64,000 nt of DNA from Lepisosteus oculatus (lineage: Eukaryota > Chordata > Actinopteri > Semionotiformes > Lepisosteidae), in NCBI RefSeq assembly GCF_040954835.1, contig NC_090718.1, positions 15,825,532-15,889,531 on the forward strand. Reading direction: 5' to 3'. Both the position numbers and the translations under genes were made by a program. The notes below the pieces were generated by a model. It saw only the letters and a program-made list of their open reading frames with translations, had not been told where the DNA came from and ran no database searches. Of this stretch, positions 44,949 through 57,290 are shown one piece after another (the stretch's first letter is position 1; every line of letters starts with the position of its first letter).

Positions 44949-46070
44949 TCAGATCAGGGAGCTGCTGGTGGTCGGGCCGCCCTCGGAGATGGACATCCTG
45001 CTGGCCCGCTCGCGGCCGCGGGCGTGGGGGTCCTGGCAGGAGCAGAGGCCCAGCGGGCAGCCCCAGCTGGCCAGCAGCCGGCGCAGGTCCTGGCGGAAGC
45101 GCACACCCAGGAAGGCGTAGAGCAGGGGGTTGAGGCAGCAGTGCGCGTAGCCCAGGCTCTCGGTCACCCCCGTGGCCTGGCTCAGCCGCCGGCGGCCCGC
45201 GCAGTCCTGCTCCAGCACGCCCAGCGCGCCCAGCGTCTCCAGCAGCACCGACACGTTGTAGGGCAGCCAGCAGAGGCAGAAGACCAGCGTGATCAGCAGC
45301 GCCAGGCGGATGGCGCCCTGCTTCTCCAGGCCGCGCTGGCTGTGCCGCAGGGTGGCCACCACCGCCGAGTAGCAGTACAGCATCACGGCCAGCGGCAGGA
45401 AGAAGCACAGCAGGTGCGTGAGCAGGCGGCTGGTCAGCAGCCAGTTGTTGGCGTGGAGGCCGTGGCTGAGGAAGCCGCAGGCCTGCCGGCTGGCGTTGGG
45501 CCGCGCGGGCTCCACGGACAGGAAGGCGGCGCTGGGCAGCGACAGCGCCAGGCACAGCAGCCAGACGCAGGCGCAGGTGAGGTGCACGGCGCGCAGGCGG
45601 CGGCTCTGCAGGCTGCGCACGGCGTGCACGATGGCCAGGTAGCGGTCGAAGCCGATGCAGGCCAGCAGCAGGCTGCTGCACAGGAAGTTGAGGCGGTGCG
45701 CCACGCCCACGGCCCGGCACAGGAAGCCGCCGAAGAGCCAGCCCAGGCCGGCGTGCGCCATGGCGAAGGGCAGAGTGAGCAGCAGCAGCAGGTCGGCCAG
45801 CGCCAGGTGCAGCAGGTAGACCTCGGTGACCCGCAGGCCCCGGCGCCGCCGCAGCAGCACGGCCAGCAGCAGCCCGTTCCCCAGCAGCCCCAGCAGCAGC
45901 ACGGCGCCGTACAGCAGGGGCAGGAGCACAGTGTGGAACAGCCGCAGGCCGGCGTCCTCGCCCGCGGCCCCGTCGCAGGTGAAGGGGCCCGAGTCCATGG
46001 TGCCGTTGCCCTCGGTCTCATTGATCCCGTAGTCTCCCAGCTCCAGGCTGCTGACGTCGTCCAGCGACAG
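44949..46070 (-). CDS. cxcr5: CXCR5 exon 2, receptor body
   Basis: The minus-strand acceptor TCCCGCCCAG is followed by CTGTCGCTGGACG, encoding LSLDDVSSLELGDYGINETE, then Met38. TGA lies at 44951-44949. The 464-codon plus-strand frame over the same bases is a GC-rich shadow. Confidence 0.95.
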   Translation of the reverse strand: MSLDDVSSLELGDYGINETEGNGTMDSGPFTCDGAAGEDAGLRLFHTVLLPLLYGAVLLLGLLGNGLLLAVLLRRRRGLRVTEVYLLHLALADLLLLLTLPFAMAHAGLGWLFGGFLCRAVGVAHRLNFLCSSLLLACIGFDRYLAIVHAVRSLQSRRLRAVHLTCACVWLLCLALSLPSAAFLSVEPARPNASRQACGFLSHGLHANNWLLTSRLLTHLLCFFLPLAVMLYCYSAVVATLRHSQRGLEKQGAIRLALLITLVFCLCWLPYNVSVLLETLGALGVLEQDCAGRRRLSQATGVTESLGYAHCCLNPLLYAFLGVRFRQDLRRLLASWGCPLGLCSCQDPHARGRERASRMSISEGGPTTSSSLI

Positions 46071-49000
46071 CTGGGCGGGAGAGAGCCTTCGTTAAACACC
46101 TAGTCATCCCAGCGTCTCGTCCTCACAGGACACACACAGACCCACACACTCGCACCACACAATCTACCAGTATGTCTTTGGACAGGTTAGAAACCAGAGC
46201 ACCTGGAGGAAACCCACTCAAACACAGGGAGGACATGCAAACTCCACACACACAGCACCCCAGGAGGCCCGGCGCTGTAACCACTGCATCACTGTGATGC
46301 CCTTTGTATGCATTTTGGACATAATCATGCATTTTGTGCTGGTATTTCCTGGAGGGACGCTCTGGTCTCGGCTGTGCTGGCTGTGTTGCCTTATCTCAGC
46401 CCTGCTCTGGTGTGGCCAAGGGGACAGACTGCACTGGGGGCTGAGCTCCAGCCCGGCGGCTCAGCACACTCCTCGGGAGGACCCGGCGGTAATGCTCCTC
46501 AGTCATGAGCCGCGCAAACTCATCACTCCGTCGGTCGGACGAATCGTGAGACAAAGAGAACCGAAATCTCAGAACTTTGCATCTGGCATTTTAAGACGGA
46601 ATAATTAAGAAGGTCGAGACTTCATGTTCCGAAAACCAAACTTTTCATGTGCGAGTTCCGCTAAGATGAGACTCTAGATAAGACGCCGTTCCTGAAACGC
46701 ACGTACGTGAAGAGGCCCGCTGTCTTTACCACGTTATTATTGTTCCGGAATTACCCCTACCACAGTCTAAAAATGTGCTGCTAAAAAATTGAATACAAAA
46801 ACAGCAGTTTTTTGTTTGTTTGTTTAGCGCTTGTTACTCGTTATGAAGCACTGATTGAAGGTACCGCTGTCCAGTACCCACTGCTGCTGGGGCGGAACCG
46901 GCTCGGCCGGGTCAGGTCTGCCCGGAGGGTCGCTGACTCAGCAGCGCCTGTGCGGAGAGGGGTGGGCAGTGAGTGTTTGTCCCCAACTCTCTCCGGCTGG
47001 CATTGCAGCCATGAGCGTAAAACATATTCCACGCGGTATGTCGTAGTTACGGCACAGTTGTCTGACTCGGGCTCCTGGCTGCCGGCTCTTTCTGTTAACG
47101 CAGCAGTCGTGAGCTCAGCTATCAGGCAGGGCTGTCTGGCTGTTGGGGTTAACGGACGCGCATTGCTGCCATCAAGAAAAAAAATATATCTCATGTGCTA
47201 TCTTGTAATGACGAGAGAGTAAAAATTCATCATTTGTGGACGTTCAGTTTTCAGCAGTGCCATCGGTGGCGCGGTGCGCTCTCTCTTGTTGGAGTACAAG
47301 TCCAATTGGCCTCGTGGTTATTGCGAAGGAGGTCAGATTAGGCGCAAACTGTGACATTTCATTATAACTGAAGCCCACTGGACAGTCTAAACAATAGTCT
47401 AAATATCAGCAAAGGGGCTCCAGGTATTTCAAACAACAGCTGCGTCCTGGACTCTCCGGGCTCTGGGCAGGGGGGGGGGGGGGGGAAGGGGGTAAGGTAG
47501 CCCTCTGGGCAGGGGTCTCTCAGAGGCGGAGTGAGCAGCTGCAGAGGGGGAGAGGCGGAGATCTCGGCGGGGCGCTGGGCTCCCGGCTCAGGGGGTTTCC
47601 GGCAGGACTTTGCGCACAGCTGTGATGCTCGTGTGATTCGCGCTGTCAATCGGCACACGGAAACAGGCCCGGCCGCGGCGAGGCGAGCACCGGAGCGCAG
47701 CAGGGCGGCCCGCTCCCTCTCAGCCGTGTCCTCGGCGCAGCCCGGGGGCAGCCTGGTTTCACCGAGCAGGCCGTGAGAGTAGGAAAAGGCGCATTAGTAC
47801 AGGGGCCCTGTTCCCATGTACCGATCGCTCTTTCCCTCACAGCCTGATGAGAGGAAAAATGGTGCTTCCAATTCTGTCCTGGATAATATAACATGGGTTT
47901 GTGGAATGAGAGTTTCGCGGGGTTGCAGAAAAAGGTTAAAACTGCGCGATGCGTTAGCAAAAAATGTTATGGCAACGTCAGATACTGTGCACTAGGTCAG
48001 GAAAATGGTTTTTAGATAATGATCCAGGTAAAAATGCTGCTGCAGGATCCTTAAACCTGAAGCAGTTCCAGGTATAATGTCGCGTGCAGTCGAGACAACA
48101 GTTCTCCACGGATCTGTGTTTGAAGGTGTTTTGGGGTGCCAAGATCAAGGTCCCTGGGAAATGAGCCCTGTGGGATATTTTTCTCCAGTCAGAAACCCAG
48201 GAGGAACCTATATTTTGCCCTCAACCCCTGCGCGCGTTTTCTGTTCACACAGGGCGTCCTCCGATCACAAACACAAACCGCTGACGCAGCGTCACCCTCA
48301 GCGTGCGGTGGGCGAAGGTGAAGACTTGTTCGCCGTTTCAGTAATGAAATCAATTGAATAAATGTTGCCCACCGGGCAGGGTGTACCCCGCCTTGCGCCC
48401 ACTGCTCGCTGGGTGAAGCGGTTAAAAACCGGGTAGAAAAATAAATGTCTCATTGATCGGACCTCGGTTTTAACTGCCTGCACATAGACGGAGCACCGAG
48501 CACGGTCGCCACTCTTCTGCGTGTTTATTGCCCGCGTCACGATCTAGATTCTCTCCGGCGCGTTTCCGGAGAGCAGGTTTGCGCGCACCGGGGAAGACCA
48601 CCTGATCGCCCGGCCTGCGGGGACCGACCGTCTTCCTCGTCTGTGTGCAGGTTGCGCGGAAGGGGACTGGGGGAGAGAGCTGTACCGGGGATACAGCCGC
48701 CACCCCCTCCTTGTCCCTGCCGCTGGGCTGCAGAGCCCGCCGTAACCACACAGGAAGAGAAGAATGACAGGACTCTTTCACTTCCCCAGCGCGCTGCGGG
48801 CCGGCCAGCTGGCCCGGCTTCATCTGCACTGTGGGCTATGGGTGCCATCGGCTTCCGAGGGGCCACAGAAACACACTGGCGCTTCGAGCTGTGGACTTGA
48901 CCCGTACGCCAGCGGAATGCGGGTGGGTTAGCAGTTAGCTTTGGAAATCCAGTTCGGGTTCTTTATTTCTGCCGTGCTGGGGGCACGGAGAAGACTGGAG

Positions 49001-52000
49001 ATTAAGATGGTCTGTGGATTCTGTTGGAGTCCTGCAGGCACGAAGCGCAGGGAGACAGCGGTTGATCTGTGCTGCGGCTAGTGCATGTCCACCAAAGCAG
49101 CCTGGCACTTTCTACCAAGAAAAGGTGTATCTTCTTCACGGAACGCGATGAGTGACGCTGGGCCAGTCTGGCCGCTTTAGGCCTCCCTACCACACAGTCA
49201 GCTCCCGGGCTGGGAATACACTGGCGCACAAGGCCGAGCAGGAGAGGCAGCTGCCTTCCCCGGAGTTGTGCCCCGGGACTAAACCACTGGATTTCACTTA
49301 GGGACTCCTGGAGCAAAGCCCCCGGGCCGCCGTGGTCATCCGTGGGCCGTGGGCAGGTCCCGGGGAGGTGGGACTGTGTTGGGAGAATACCTTTAAATGT
49401 GTCTTATTGCGGAACACGGTTCAACTGTTGCATTTGGACAGAGAATGTTTTGGTAAGAATAGAAAACACAAAACAGCACACAAAATATATAACTAGGAAA
49501 TAATTATTAGTACGTTAAGATACTAAAATCCGTTTAGTTATTGCCTGCGTTTCGGCTTTTCATCAGTATCGTTCCGCTCTGTCATACAGTAAATCATTCA
49601 ATAACAAGATGATAGGTTGTTTCACGCACACTGTGTATTGGTTGATACTTTCTTTGGATATAATTCGTTATTGTTTCATTAAAATACCGTTGGATTACCT
49701 CGCTGTGCCAACCCGTAGTGCTTACAGCGCCAGAACACAGCGCTGCGGGACATGCAGATAAGGAAACTAGAACTGGCGTTTCATTTCTAACATCGTGGCC
49801 CTGAACGAAAACGTTATTGTTTTTCTTAGGCGGCTTTAGCACGGGTTTATTTTAATGTAACCTCTTTTTCAGATTTTCTTTCGCGTCAGCAGATAGTCAT
49901 GAAATAAACCCGAAACTCGCTCTTCTTTGCAACGGATCGTATTTCTGTCAACCGGAATTCACACGTGACCACGAAGAGACAATGACGCCTCTGTGATCTG
50001 ATTGATAGCTGTCCTGTCCTGGGATGCACTCCGTTTAAAAGGAGCGTTTTCAAATTAATTGTCTTTACTATATTTTAGACACTGGATATTTAAGTGTGGC
50101 TTGAGGTGCCAGTGCAAGTATTTAGCAGCTGCACCTGTCGTGTTTTAATAATTTTTTGTATTATTTTTTCCGTTCCGTGGGCGACTCGAGTCCCAGTTTA
50201 AGATGCATACGCTGCTGTTATTGTTTTTAATAACTGTGCAGTAGGCAAATGACTTCCGGTGCGCTGCCAGAAAATGTAGGAGCAGCAGGTATGGGTGATG
50301 TAATCTCTTGACTCATCCCACTCCCACTCGCGGCCCTCGCCGAGGTGTGAGGCGCGCGGCGCGGACAGCGGGGAGAGTTCTCCATCTTGCATAAAAAAAC
50401 AAACAAACCGCAGGACACAAAAACGTGAAAAAGAGCGTGATAACGAGATTCGGGATTGCACTGTACTCTGTAGAAGCCGGTTGCGCCTGCCTTGCTTTTT
50501 AAATTGTTTGATCTTGCCGTCACCTCAGAGTGAGAGGGTGGGGCGCGCGGTTCACGCGACCGCTGCTGTCTTTCCAAGCGGGAAACGGGGGAGCAGTCTC
50601 GCCCACACTGAAACACGCGCTGGGTCTCCAACAGCCGGACACACGGACACACGGGCAGTTTCATGGTGGGGCTGACAGAGGCACTGGTGCCATCAAGAAC
50701 AACGAAAAAATATTTCCTGTGCTATCTTGTAATGACTATCGCGCACTTCACGTGATAATAGTACAACTGTCGTTCAACACCTACATTAGCATTTGTGGAC
50801 TTGAGGTTTTCCGCGGTGCGCTCTTTCCTGTCCGATTGTCCTCATGCTTATTGCGAAGGGGTCAGATTAGGCGCAAACAGTAACATGTCATTATAACTGA
50901 AGCCCAGTGGACTGTCAGTCCGTGCGCATTCTGGACATGGTCACGATCACTGAACCCAGTCCGGCTGCGCCAGAGGTGCTGTAGCTTCCTCGTTGCATAA
51001 CGGAACAGCTTGTTCAATGATCATCGGTATCTAGTAATAACAAGATCATTTTCTCGTAATTACGAGATACCACATGAAATATATATATACACAGTCTTTG
51101 ACAGCTGGAATGCGCCTCCGTACTGAATCGGGGTGAGAGGAGGGAAGGCTGAGGTGGCGCGGGGTGTCCGGCCGGTACCGACTGCAGCGCGCAGATATAC
51201 CGTCACCGCTCCTTCACTCCAACACCTCGGTCCGGTCACACGACAGGGCAAACGACAGCTTCAGCCTACTTGCCCTATTTAATGGAGTTTTTTTCCGTGG
51301 CCTAAATACGTCTTTACTTTGACTCGTCGCTCCGTTTTGCTCTCAGGGAGCGCGGAGAGATTAAAGGGCACACAGTTTAAATGTCAAAATGTAATTTTCT
51401 TTCGGAAAAAAAACATCTTTTATTTCTTGCGAAGAGTGTAGAGGGCGGAAGGGTAGTTTCTGCTGTCATGAGAGAAGCCGCTAGCTGGTGGAATAAGACC
51501 TCGCTTGTGCACGCAGTATTGAAATAATATTCAGAAGGAGATATTTGATATTTCAGTTTGTTATCTGCGTTGTCAGCGTGCTGTTCTTCCTAAAATAGTC
51601 CTTTGGGCATGTTTCTATCTACCTGGAATAGGTCGGGCCTCAGAAATGTGCACTTCTAGAGCTTCACTAATTCCGGGTGTATTCATGGAACCAGAACTTG
51701 AAGGATGAATCGATGTTTGTCTGAATAAACATAAATGATTTAATGAATAAAAATAAATCATTGTATATGTTCAGACCTAATTTACTATTGTAGAATATGA
51801 GATATAATCAATTCATGCAAAAGATCAACTCAGGAAGGTAAAAAAAGGGACTTGTTAAGATACGGCGTAAATTAATTACACGTGATGGAAATCAGACGGT
51901 CTTGTGTATCGCCAATACAAAGGAACGAGCGTGCGAGAGAAATACCACAGTATAGGAGCCTGCTACAACGTGAGAGAGTGTTTACCAGTGTAGAGACACT

Positions 52001-55000
52001 GGGAACCGTAGATCCAGCTTTAACATCTAGTTTCATCAATGTTCAGTCACTGAGTAGATCTTCTATAGATACCAGAAGTATTTCCAGTAGTTGTTACTGT
52101 AATTTTGTCATGGCTGAAAAATAAACGACACTTCACTGGTGTTAGGTCTAGCGCACACGTTCAGGTAACAACTTACAGAAGTGATGAGTTCTGTTGACTC
52201 TGTTTGCTGTGATGAAACGATATTGTTGTGCTGAAGGCTACTCTGCTTGTCTTGAAATGATGCTGCAGTGAATGGATTACAGCGAAAAGGTAGGGGTAAT
52301 TACTAGGGTTGTATCTTTATATGGCAATTCCTAAAATAAGCACAGCAATTGGAATTAGAAGTAAATTATAATAATGATTTTTCTTCTGTAAATACTGCAG
52401 TTTAGATATACACGCATATACAATACTTTAACTGCTCAGAAAATTGTTTATATACTCTTTTCTATAGTAGGTTGGACTACAGTGTACAAATAAATAACTG
52501 AAAATATATGTAGTACTCACATTTTAATATTGAAAAAAATAATTTGTTGAGGAGAAGCAAGGACAGATCTGGAGCCTGGTGTCCTGACCTCTCGGAATTA
52601 GTAATCAAATCTTCGCACGCAGCAGGTCTGAACGTCCTCTAGTCTGCTGGACTCGACCACATTTTTATCAGACAAAGTGAGAACTTTGTTCGAAACACAA
52701 GGTTTTTTTTTAGGAATTTAAACCTTGTGTAAAACCTAAAAACACAATTTTCTTTTTATGTTTCTCACTTTATAATCGAACTGGCCGATTATTTATAAGT
52801 ATGCTTTGAAGAAAAATAGCACATTAAGAAAAGTGATGGTGAATATATCTTACACCATCTGCATAAAACATGAATTGAAAGCAGTGGAATTTTCGACAGT
52901 TTGTCATCGGAACCAAATTCAAAATTTAACAAAACATTCACAGTATTTTTGCCAATATGAATTCTATCATTTACATTCAGACTTTTACTAATTATTACAT
53001 AGTTGCATTGAATTATCAAACAGTAATTATATGAACTAACTAATTCCTGGGCAAAGTACATAGGGTTAATGAATTCCCAAGAAATTACTGCTTGCTAATA
53101 AGGTGTTAATCCTAATAAGGAGTCAGTAACCTGCTACAGGAAAGCAGCTGGGAATATGACACACCAGGAACTCAGAACACAGCAGGCACCGTGTACGTTC
53201 ATTAATATAAAATCAGGAAAGAAATATTACGGCTCAAACTCTCTGTAGAAGCAGAAGACCAGACAAGATTTCCCCTCAGCTGAGAGCTTTTTTCAATAAC
53301 TCGTTAACTCATTAGCTCAACTTGGAGAGCCATTATTTGAAACACGAATAATTTTAACGAAGGAAACAAGAACTTCTCGCCCAACACAACGATTGAAAAG
53401 AAATGACAAGTTGTTTAAACTTGCAGGTAAAAATGGTATTTTGCTAAATCTCTAAGTGTTTATTGCACTGGAGAGCTGTTCTGTGGGGTAGTAGTTAGGG
53501 TGTGGATTGCAGGTTCAAATCTTGCAGGAGCACAGAAGTTTCTGTGTCCTCAATAAATCAAACCTTCAGTGGCTTTAGATCAAAGTGTGAATTAAAAGTG
53601 TTCATTTTAATGGTCATGATTGTATTTATTTCTCTTGAAAAGAGCTTGCGAATGCACGTGATCATTCTAGGATTGTTCTAACAAAGTGCTGCAGTATTTG
53701 TGGAGTGAGGCGTGAGCAGCTTTGAAAAGCTAAAGTCCTGTGCTTGCAGTCCTACACACTGCATGTGGCATGTGGGCAAGCACCTGTCAGCGAGCACTGA
53801 GCCGCGTGGGACTCCAAGAGGCCGTGCAGTCTTGAAGATCACTGACTAAGACCGAGTTAAGCAAAGGGGAACCATCAGTCCTTCAGTCTGGTGGAGCTTC
53901 AGAGAGGCAACATTGTCGACGAGAAGACATTAAATATATAAACCCACGTGTAGAAAAAAAAGAAACAATCCCAGCTGAAAACGGCACACATGCTTTTTCT
54001 CCTGGCCTGAATGGCATTTTTGAGTCAAAAGAAAAAAATGTCTTATGCAATTCTGTTAAAAGTTGTATCACCATTAAGATCAATATTACTAAGATTTGTA
54101 GGATGATTAACGAGGTGAGAGCATAATTTTGTTCATTGCTTTTTAATCATCAATCACTGTTTTTCTGTAGGCATGCAAATCACCATGACTGTGTATTAAA
54201 AATACAGATGTGGACCAGGATAACAGACACGTTGATTGTGTGTGAACTAATGACCCGATGCAGTATTATTGACTTCTTTCTCCTCTTCCTGGTAAAGTAA
54301 CAGCTGTAGAAGACAGACAGACTCATTTCCCCATTTTAACCACCACTTGCTAACAAAAGAACTACTCCTACCTTTATTACTGTGGTGTGGTGAGAGGCAG
54401 CGGCCCCCAGGTTCGACAGTGGTGGCAGTAATACTGGGAGTCACAGCTGAGCTGCTGGCGACTGTAGCCCCTTGGCAGGGACTTCGGCAGCAGAAGCACT
54501 ACATGTTGCTGACAGAAGTACTCAGAACTGGCAGGAGCAAGCGTGAGCAGTGTTTGTGCAAGTTGGTGTAGTAATGTCAACTGTGTTTAACAGTGCACTA
54601 CATGAGTCTGTGCATAATGACTTAAAACCATTGGGTTGAGGTGCCAAGCTTGGCTTAATTCTCAGTAGACTGAGAAATCTGAGAGAACCCTCCAGAAAGT
54701 CCCCAAGTGAGAGGAGGAGGAGAACTTCAAAGCTGCCACCCGACAACACGTTTTCAAGACAATTCGTACAAACGCAGCCCTTAGCCAAGTCAGGATCTAT
54801 GCAAGAGCAAATCTGACAGAAACAGACACATCGTGTAGATACAGTTCTATCATCACCGTTATCATTAGTATTTTCTGGACTGACGTTATTAATAGCGCCT
54901 TTTGTAGCTGATGTTTTTTTTTAATATAGCGCCTCTTGCTAGCGGAAATACAGCGGCACTCACCTCGAAGGACATGGGCATGGTGTTGTAGAACTGCTTC

Positions 55001-55002
55001 AT
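44949..55002 (-). CDS. cxcr5: CXCR5, CXC chemokine receptor 5 (two coding exons)
   Basis: Exon 1 is 55002-54964 (13 codons) and exon 2 is 46070-44949, joined by a phase-0 intron of about 8.9 kb, giving 386 residues. It is a class A G-protein-coupled receptor in the plasma membrane; CXCR5 binds CXCL13 and directs B and follicular helper T cells into follicles. Seen: seven hydrophobic segments, N78 (1.50), LALAD (D106), C131 paired with C211, DRYLAIV at 155-161, CWLP at 280-283, NPLLY at 327-331, N-terminal C45 likely paired with C303, and sequons at N30, N35 and N205. Tyr27 in GDYG may be sulfated. A short first exon and the convergent position beside BCL9L match human CXCR5. Internal Met38 would give a shorter ORF lacking the acidic N-terminus. 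Coding GC is extreme. Confidence 0.92.
46125..46305 (-). repeat. Dispersed repeat, GTGTGGAG family, reverse
   Basis: CATGCAAACTCCACACACAC with GAGGAAACCCACTCAAACAC and GTCTTTGGACAGG is the reverse complement of the family seen at 16.7 and 25.2 kb. Confidence 0.65.
47164..47400 (+). repeat. Direct-repeat pair, copy A (CXCR5 intron)
   Basis: Shares TGTGCTATCTTGTAATGAC, GGTGCGCTCT, GGTCAGATTAGGCGCAAAC and CATTATAACTGAAGCCCA, in order, with 50,681-50,920. Confidence 0.75.
47470..47485 (+). repeat. G16 homopolymer run
   Basis: An unbroken run of 16 guanines, followed by AAGGGGG. Confidence 0.9.
48365..48435. repeat. Partial dispersed repeat
   Basis: CAGGGTGTACCCCGCCTTGC and CCCACTGCTCGCTGGG resemble the 3' part of the GTGTGGAG-family element. 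Confidence 0.45.
50681..50920 (+). repeat. Direct-repeat pair, copy B (CXCR5 intron)
   Basis: Same orientation as copy A and about 3.5 kb away. The matched blocks are strong, but the middle (about 50,735-50,790) is unrelated or inserted. Confidence 0.75.
54964..55002 (-). CDS. cxcr5: CXCR5 exon 1, 13-codon start exon
   Basis: ATG at 55002-55000 encodes MKQFYNTMPMSFE, immediately followed by a consensus donor GTGAGT (54963-54958). It is phase 0 and joins exon 2 in frame. Human CXCR5 also has a first exon encoding only a few N-terminal residues, followed by a large intron. Confidence 0.82.
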
Positions 55003-57290
55003 GCTGGTGTGCGGTGTCTCGTCTCGAGTGCGGAGTCCTTGATCTGTGGGAGCAGCACCCAGCCCGACTCTTTGAGCTGCGCCCGCTTCCTGTGCTGACA
55101 GCGGTCTGGGCGCTGGAGGGAGCTGGCGCGCTCATTCGAGACTGATCATGAAATATGGCTTTACACCATGCAGTTAAGACTGAATAAAGACAGTCAGAAC
55201 TCTAGTTTGTGTGACCCGAGTCCTGCTGCAAATAGGGTCATTACCCCCAGCGTGCTGGTTGCGTTTTGGAGACACGTTTCTAGGCAGTAAACGCACGTCG
55301 GACTGGATCAGACCACTGCACACAAGGCCGAGGCGGGGATGAAGTGAATGGGATGTTTGAAACCGAATGCTCACTGGTCAGAAGTGATTTCCATGATTTC
55401 TTACCTGGAGGTTTTCGAAACAAAAAGGATGAGCCGGAGACATTTAGGTACAGGTTTGATGACCTCTGATCACAATTCGCATGAACTTTGCATTGTTTGA
55501 AAGTGATGCCTTGTATTTATTCACTTAGGAAATCCGCGTTCTTTCGACAACGTGTAAACATGGCAGACACACCCCCCAGCCTCATGAGAGTACAGAGACG
55601 AAGTACACCGGTTTGAGTGGGCCGCCTGTCTACAAGAGCTACATCGCTGTGCTCAGCAGCTGATCCCAGGAGCTAATAGTACTTTTCTTTCTGTAGAAAT
55701 AACTGACAACATCTAATAGTGTGAAATTATAGTACTCAAATATATACGGTGTATAAAACGTCTTTCTCATACTTTTAGCTGTACGAACTTCGGATCCCTC
55801 CTCAAATACATTGAAATATATATATATATCCGTGCTTAGCTTTTCATAGTTTCCGCTAGAAACTGGAGGTAAGAAATATTGAACGTACTACTGAAAGATA
55901 ATATTTTAATAATATTTTACTGCCGCGACCAGATATGCAATTATTGCCATCGATGCAGTTGACCCGAGCTTTCTCGGTTAACAATTTTGAAAATAAAAGT
56001 GTGAATTATAAATAGTGTCAATGAAACCAGTTTAACAATGCCGTGTTTTAGTTCACAGTTGGCATTGCGCTTGTTTCGGGTTCGATTCGCACCAATCTGT
56101 ATCAAAACTCTTACCAGTCATATTAAAAACAGAAAACAGTAATATCGACAGCGCTGAAACTGAAAGAGCATTTTTCTGACTTAAGCAAATCTAAGATGGG
56201 TTTCAGTCACACAAAATCCAACACAGGCTGTTTTCGACTGGGATTAGAAGAAACTGTCTGCGTTATTCCTCCCTCTCTCTCTCTGTGTGTCCTGCGATGG
56301 ACTGGTGTCCTGTCCAGGGTGTTTGTGTGTCCTGCGATGGACTGGTGTCCTGTGATGGACTGGTGCCCTGTCCAGTGTGTTTGTGTGTCCTGCGATGGAC
56401 TGGTGTCCTGTGTGAGTGTGTGTATAAAATATATTTACATAAGTATCCACCACCTTTGTTACAGAAAACCTAAATTATTTCAGGGGCACAAAACTACTTT
56501 TTGACAAGTCACACAATTAGCTGAATGGCCTCTGTGGTTCACATATTTCAGGCTAAATACACTTGTATCTGTAAGCTCAGCCCTGAACTGGGAACCAGTG
56601 GATAGAAAGAGAATAGACGGGCAATTTAGCCCCATTGAAGGACATTTCTTCCCGTTTTCAATCACACAATAAAACAGGAAGCCCGTCACCTCGAATAACC
56701 CTTATCCCAGATCACAATACCAGATCAGAAATGTCGGTTGTTCAGATTCTTAATTTTATTTTCTGTCGGTCTACAAAAGGAAGCACTTCGCAACCACACA
56801 GACCTATGTAATTCACCGTAATAGTTGCGGTTATGTTAAACAGATTGGGCAGAGTGTTTTTTTTTTATTTGAAGACGACTATTCGATTTAAATTTCTCCT
56901 CATGGACGTGTGTGCACGATTGCAAACACACAGAATCGCCCTGAAGAAAAAGGTTACTGTTTATTGACCACGCCTTTTGTGAGTGCTGTCTGAAAATGAA
57001 AATATTTTCAAAGCACCTGCTTCGACAGCGGCGACAACCCATCATAAATAAACAGAAGGAAGAAAACACGGTGACAGCTGACCTGGGTGAAGGCGTGGTT
57101 TTCGAGCTAAAACGTCAAACTATTTAAATATCTCACACGAGATGAATATCTTGATCATCGACATCAAGCGGAAATTATATCGGCGTTGTTTTTTAAAAAA
57201 ACCTATTAAAAGTCAGATTTCTAGAAGAATCAAAACGTTTTTTTAAAGAGAGTGAATAAATGTAAAGATTCGAGTGTTTCTGTGGTGATT
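55003..57290. other. CXCR5-DDX6 divergent intergenic region
   Basis: Should hold the CXCR5 5' UTR and promoter just above 55,002. AT-rich, with a tandem array at 56.28-56.41 kb. No gene recognised. Confidence 0.45.
56280..56415. repeat. Short tandem array of GTGTCCTGCGATGGACTG units
   Basis: Five copies of TGTCCTGCGATGGACTGGTG or TCCTGTGATGGACTGGTG. The unit resembles the GATGGACTGGCGTC segment of the dispersed repeat at 25.4 kb. Confidence 0.85.

Larger units (their letters stand above)
46071..54963 (-). other. cxcr5: CXCR5 intron 1
   Basis: About 8.9 kb. GC-rich and repeat-bearing near exon 2 (46-49 kb), and AT-rich and mostly unique at 49.5-54.9 kb. No additional gene is recognised. It holds a dispersed repeat (46.1-46.3 kb), a direct repeat pair (47.2 and 50.7 kb), a G16 run and another repeat fragment (48.4 kb). 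Confidence 0.75.

Noticed and set aside
44709-46103. 464-codon plus-strand ORF
   Set aside because: Antisense to CXCR5. The protein is Gln/Ala/Arg-rich without domains, a by-product of saturated GC at third positions.
51882-52124. 80-codon ORF in the CXCR5 intron
   Set aside because: No domain, no splice support, AT-rich context; probably a chance frame.
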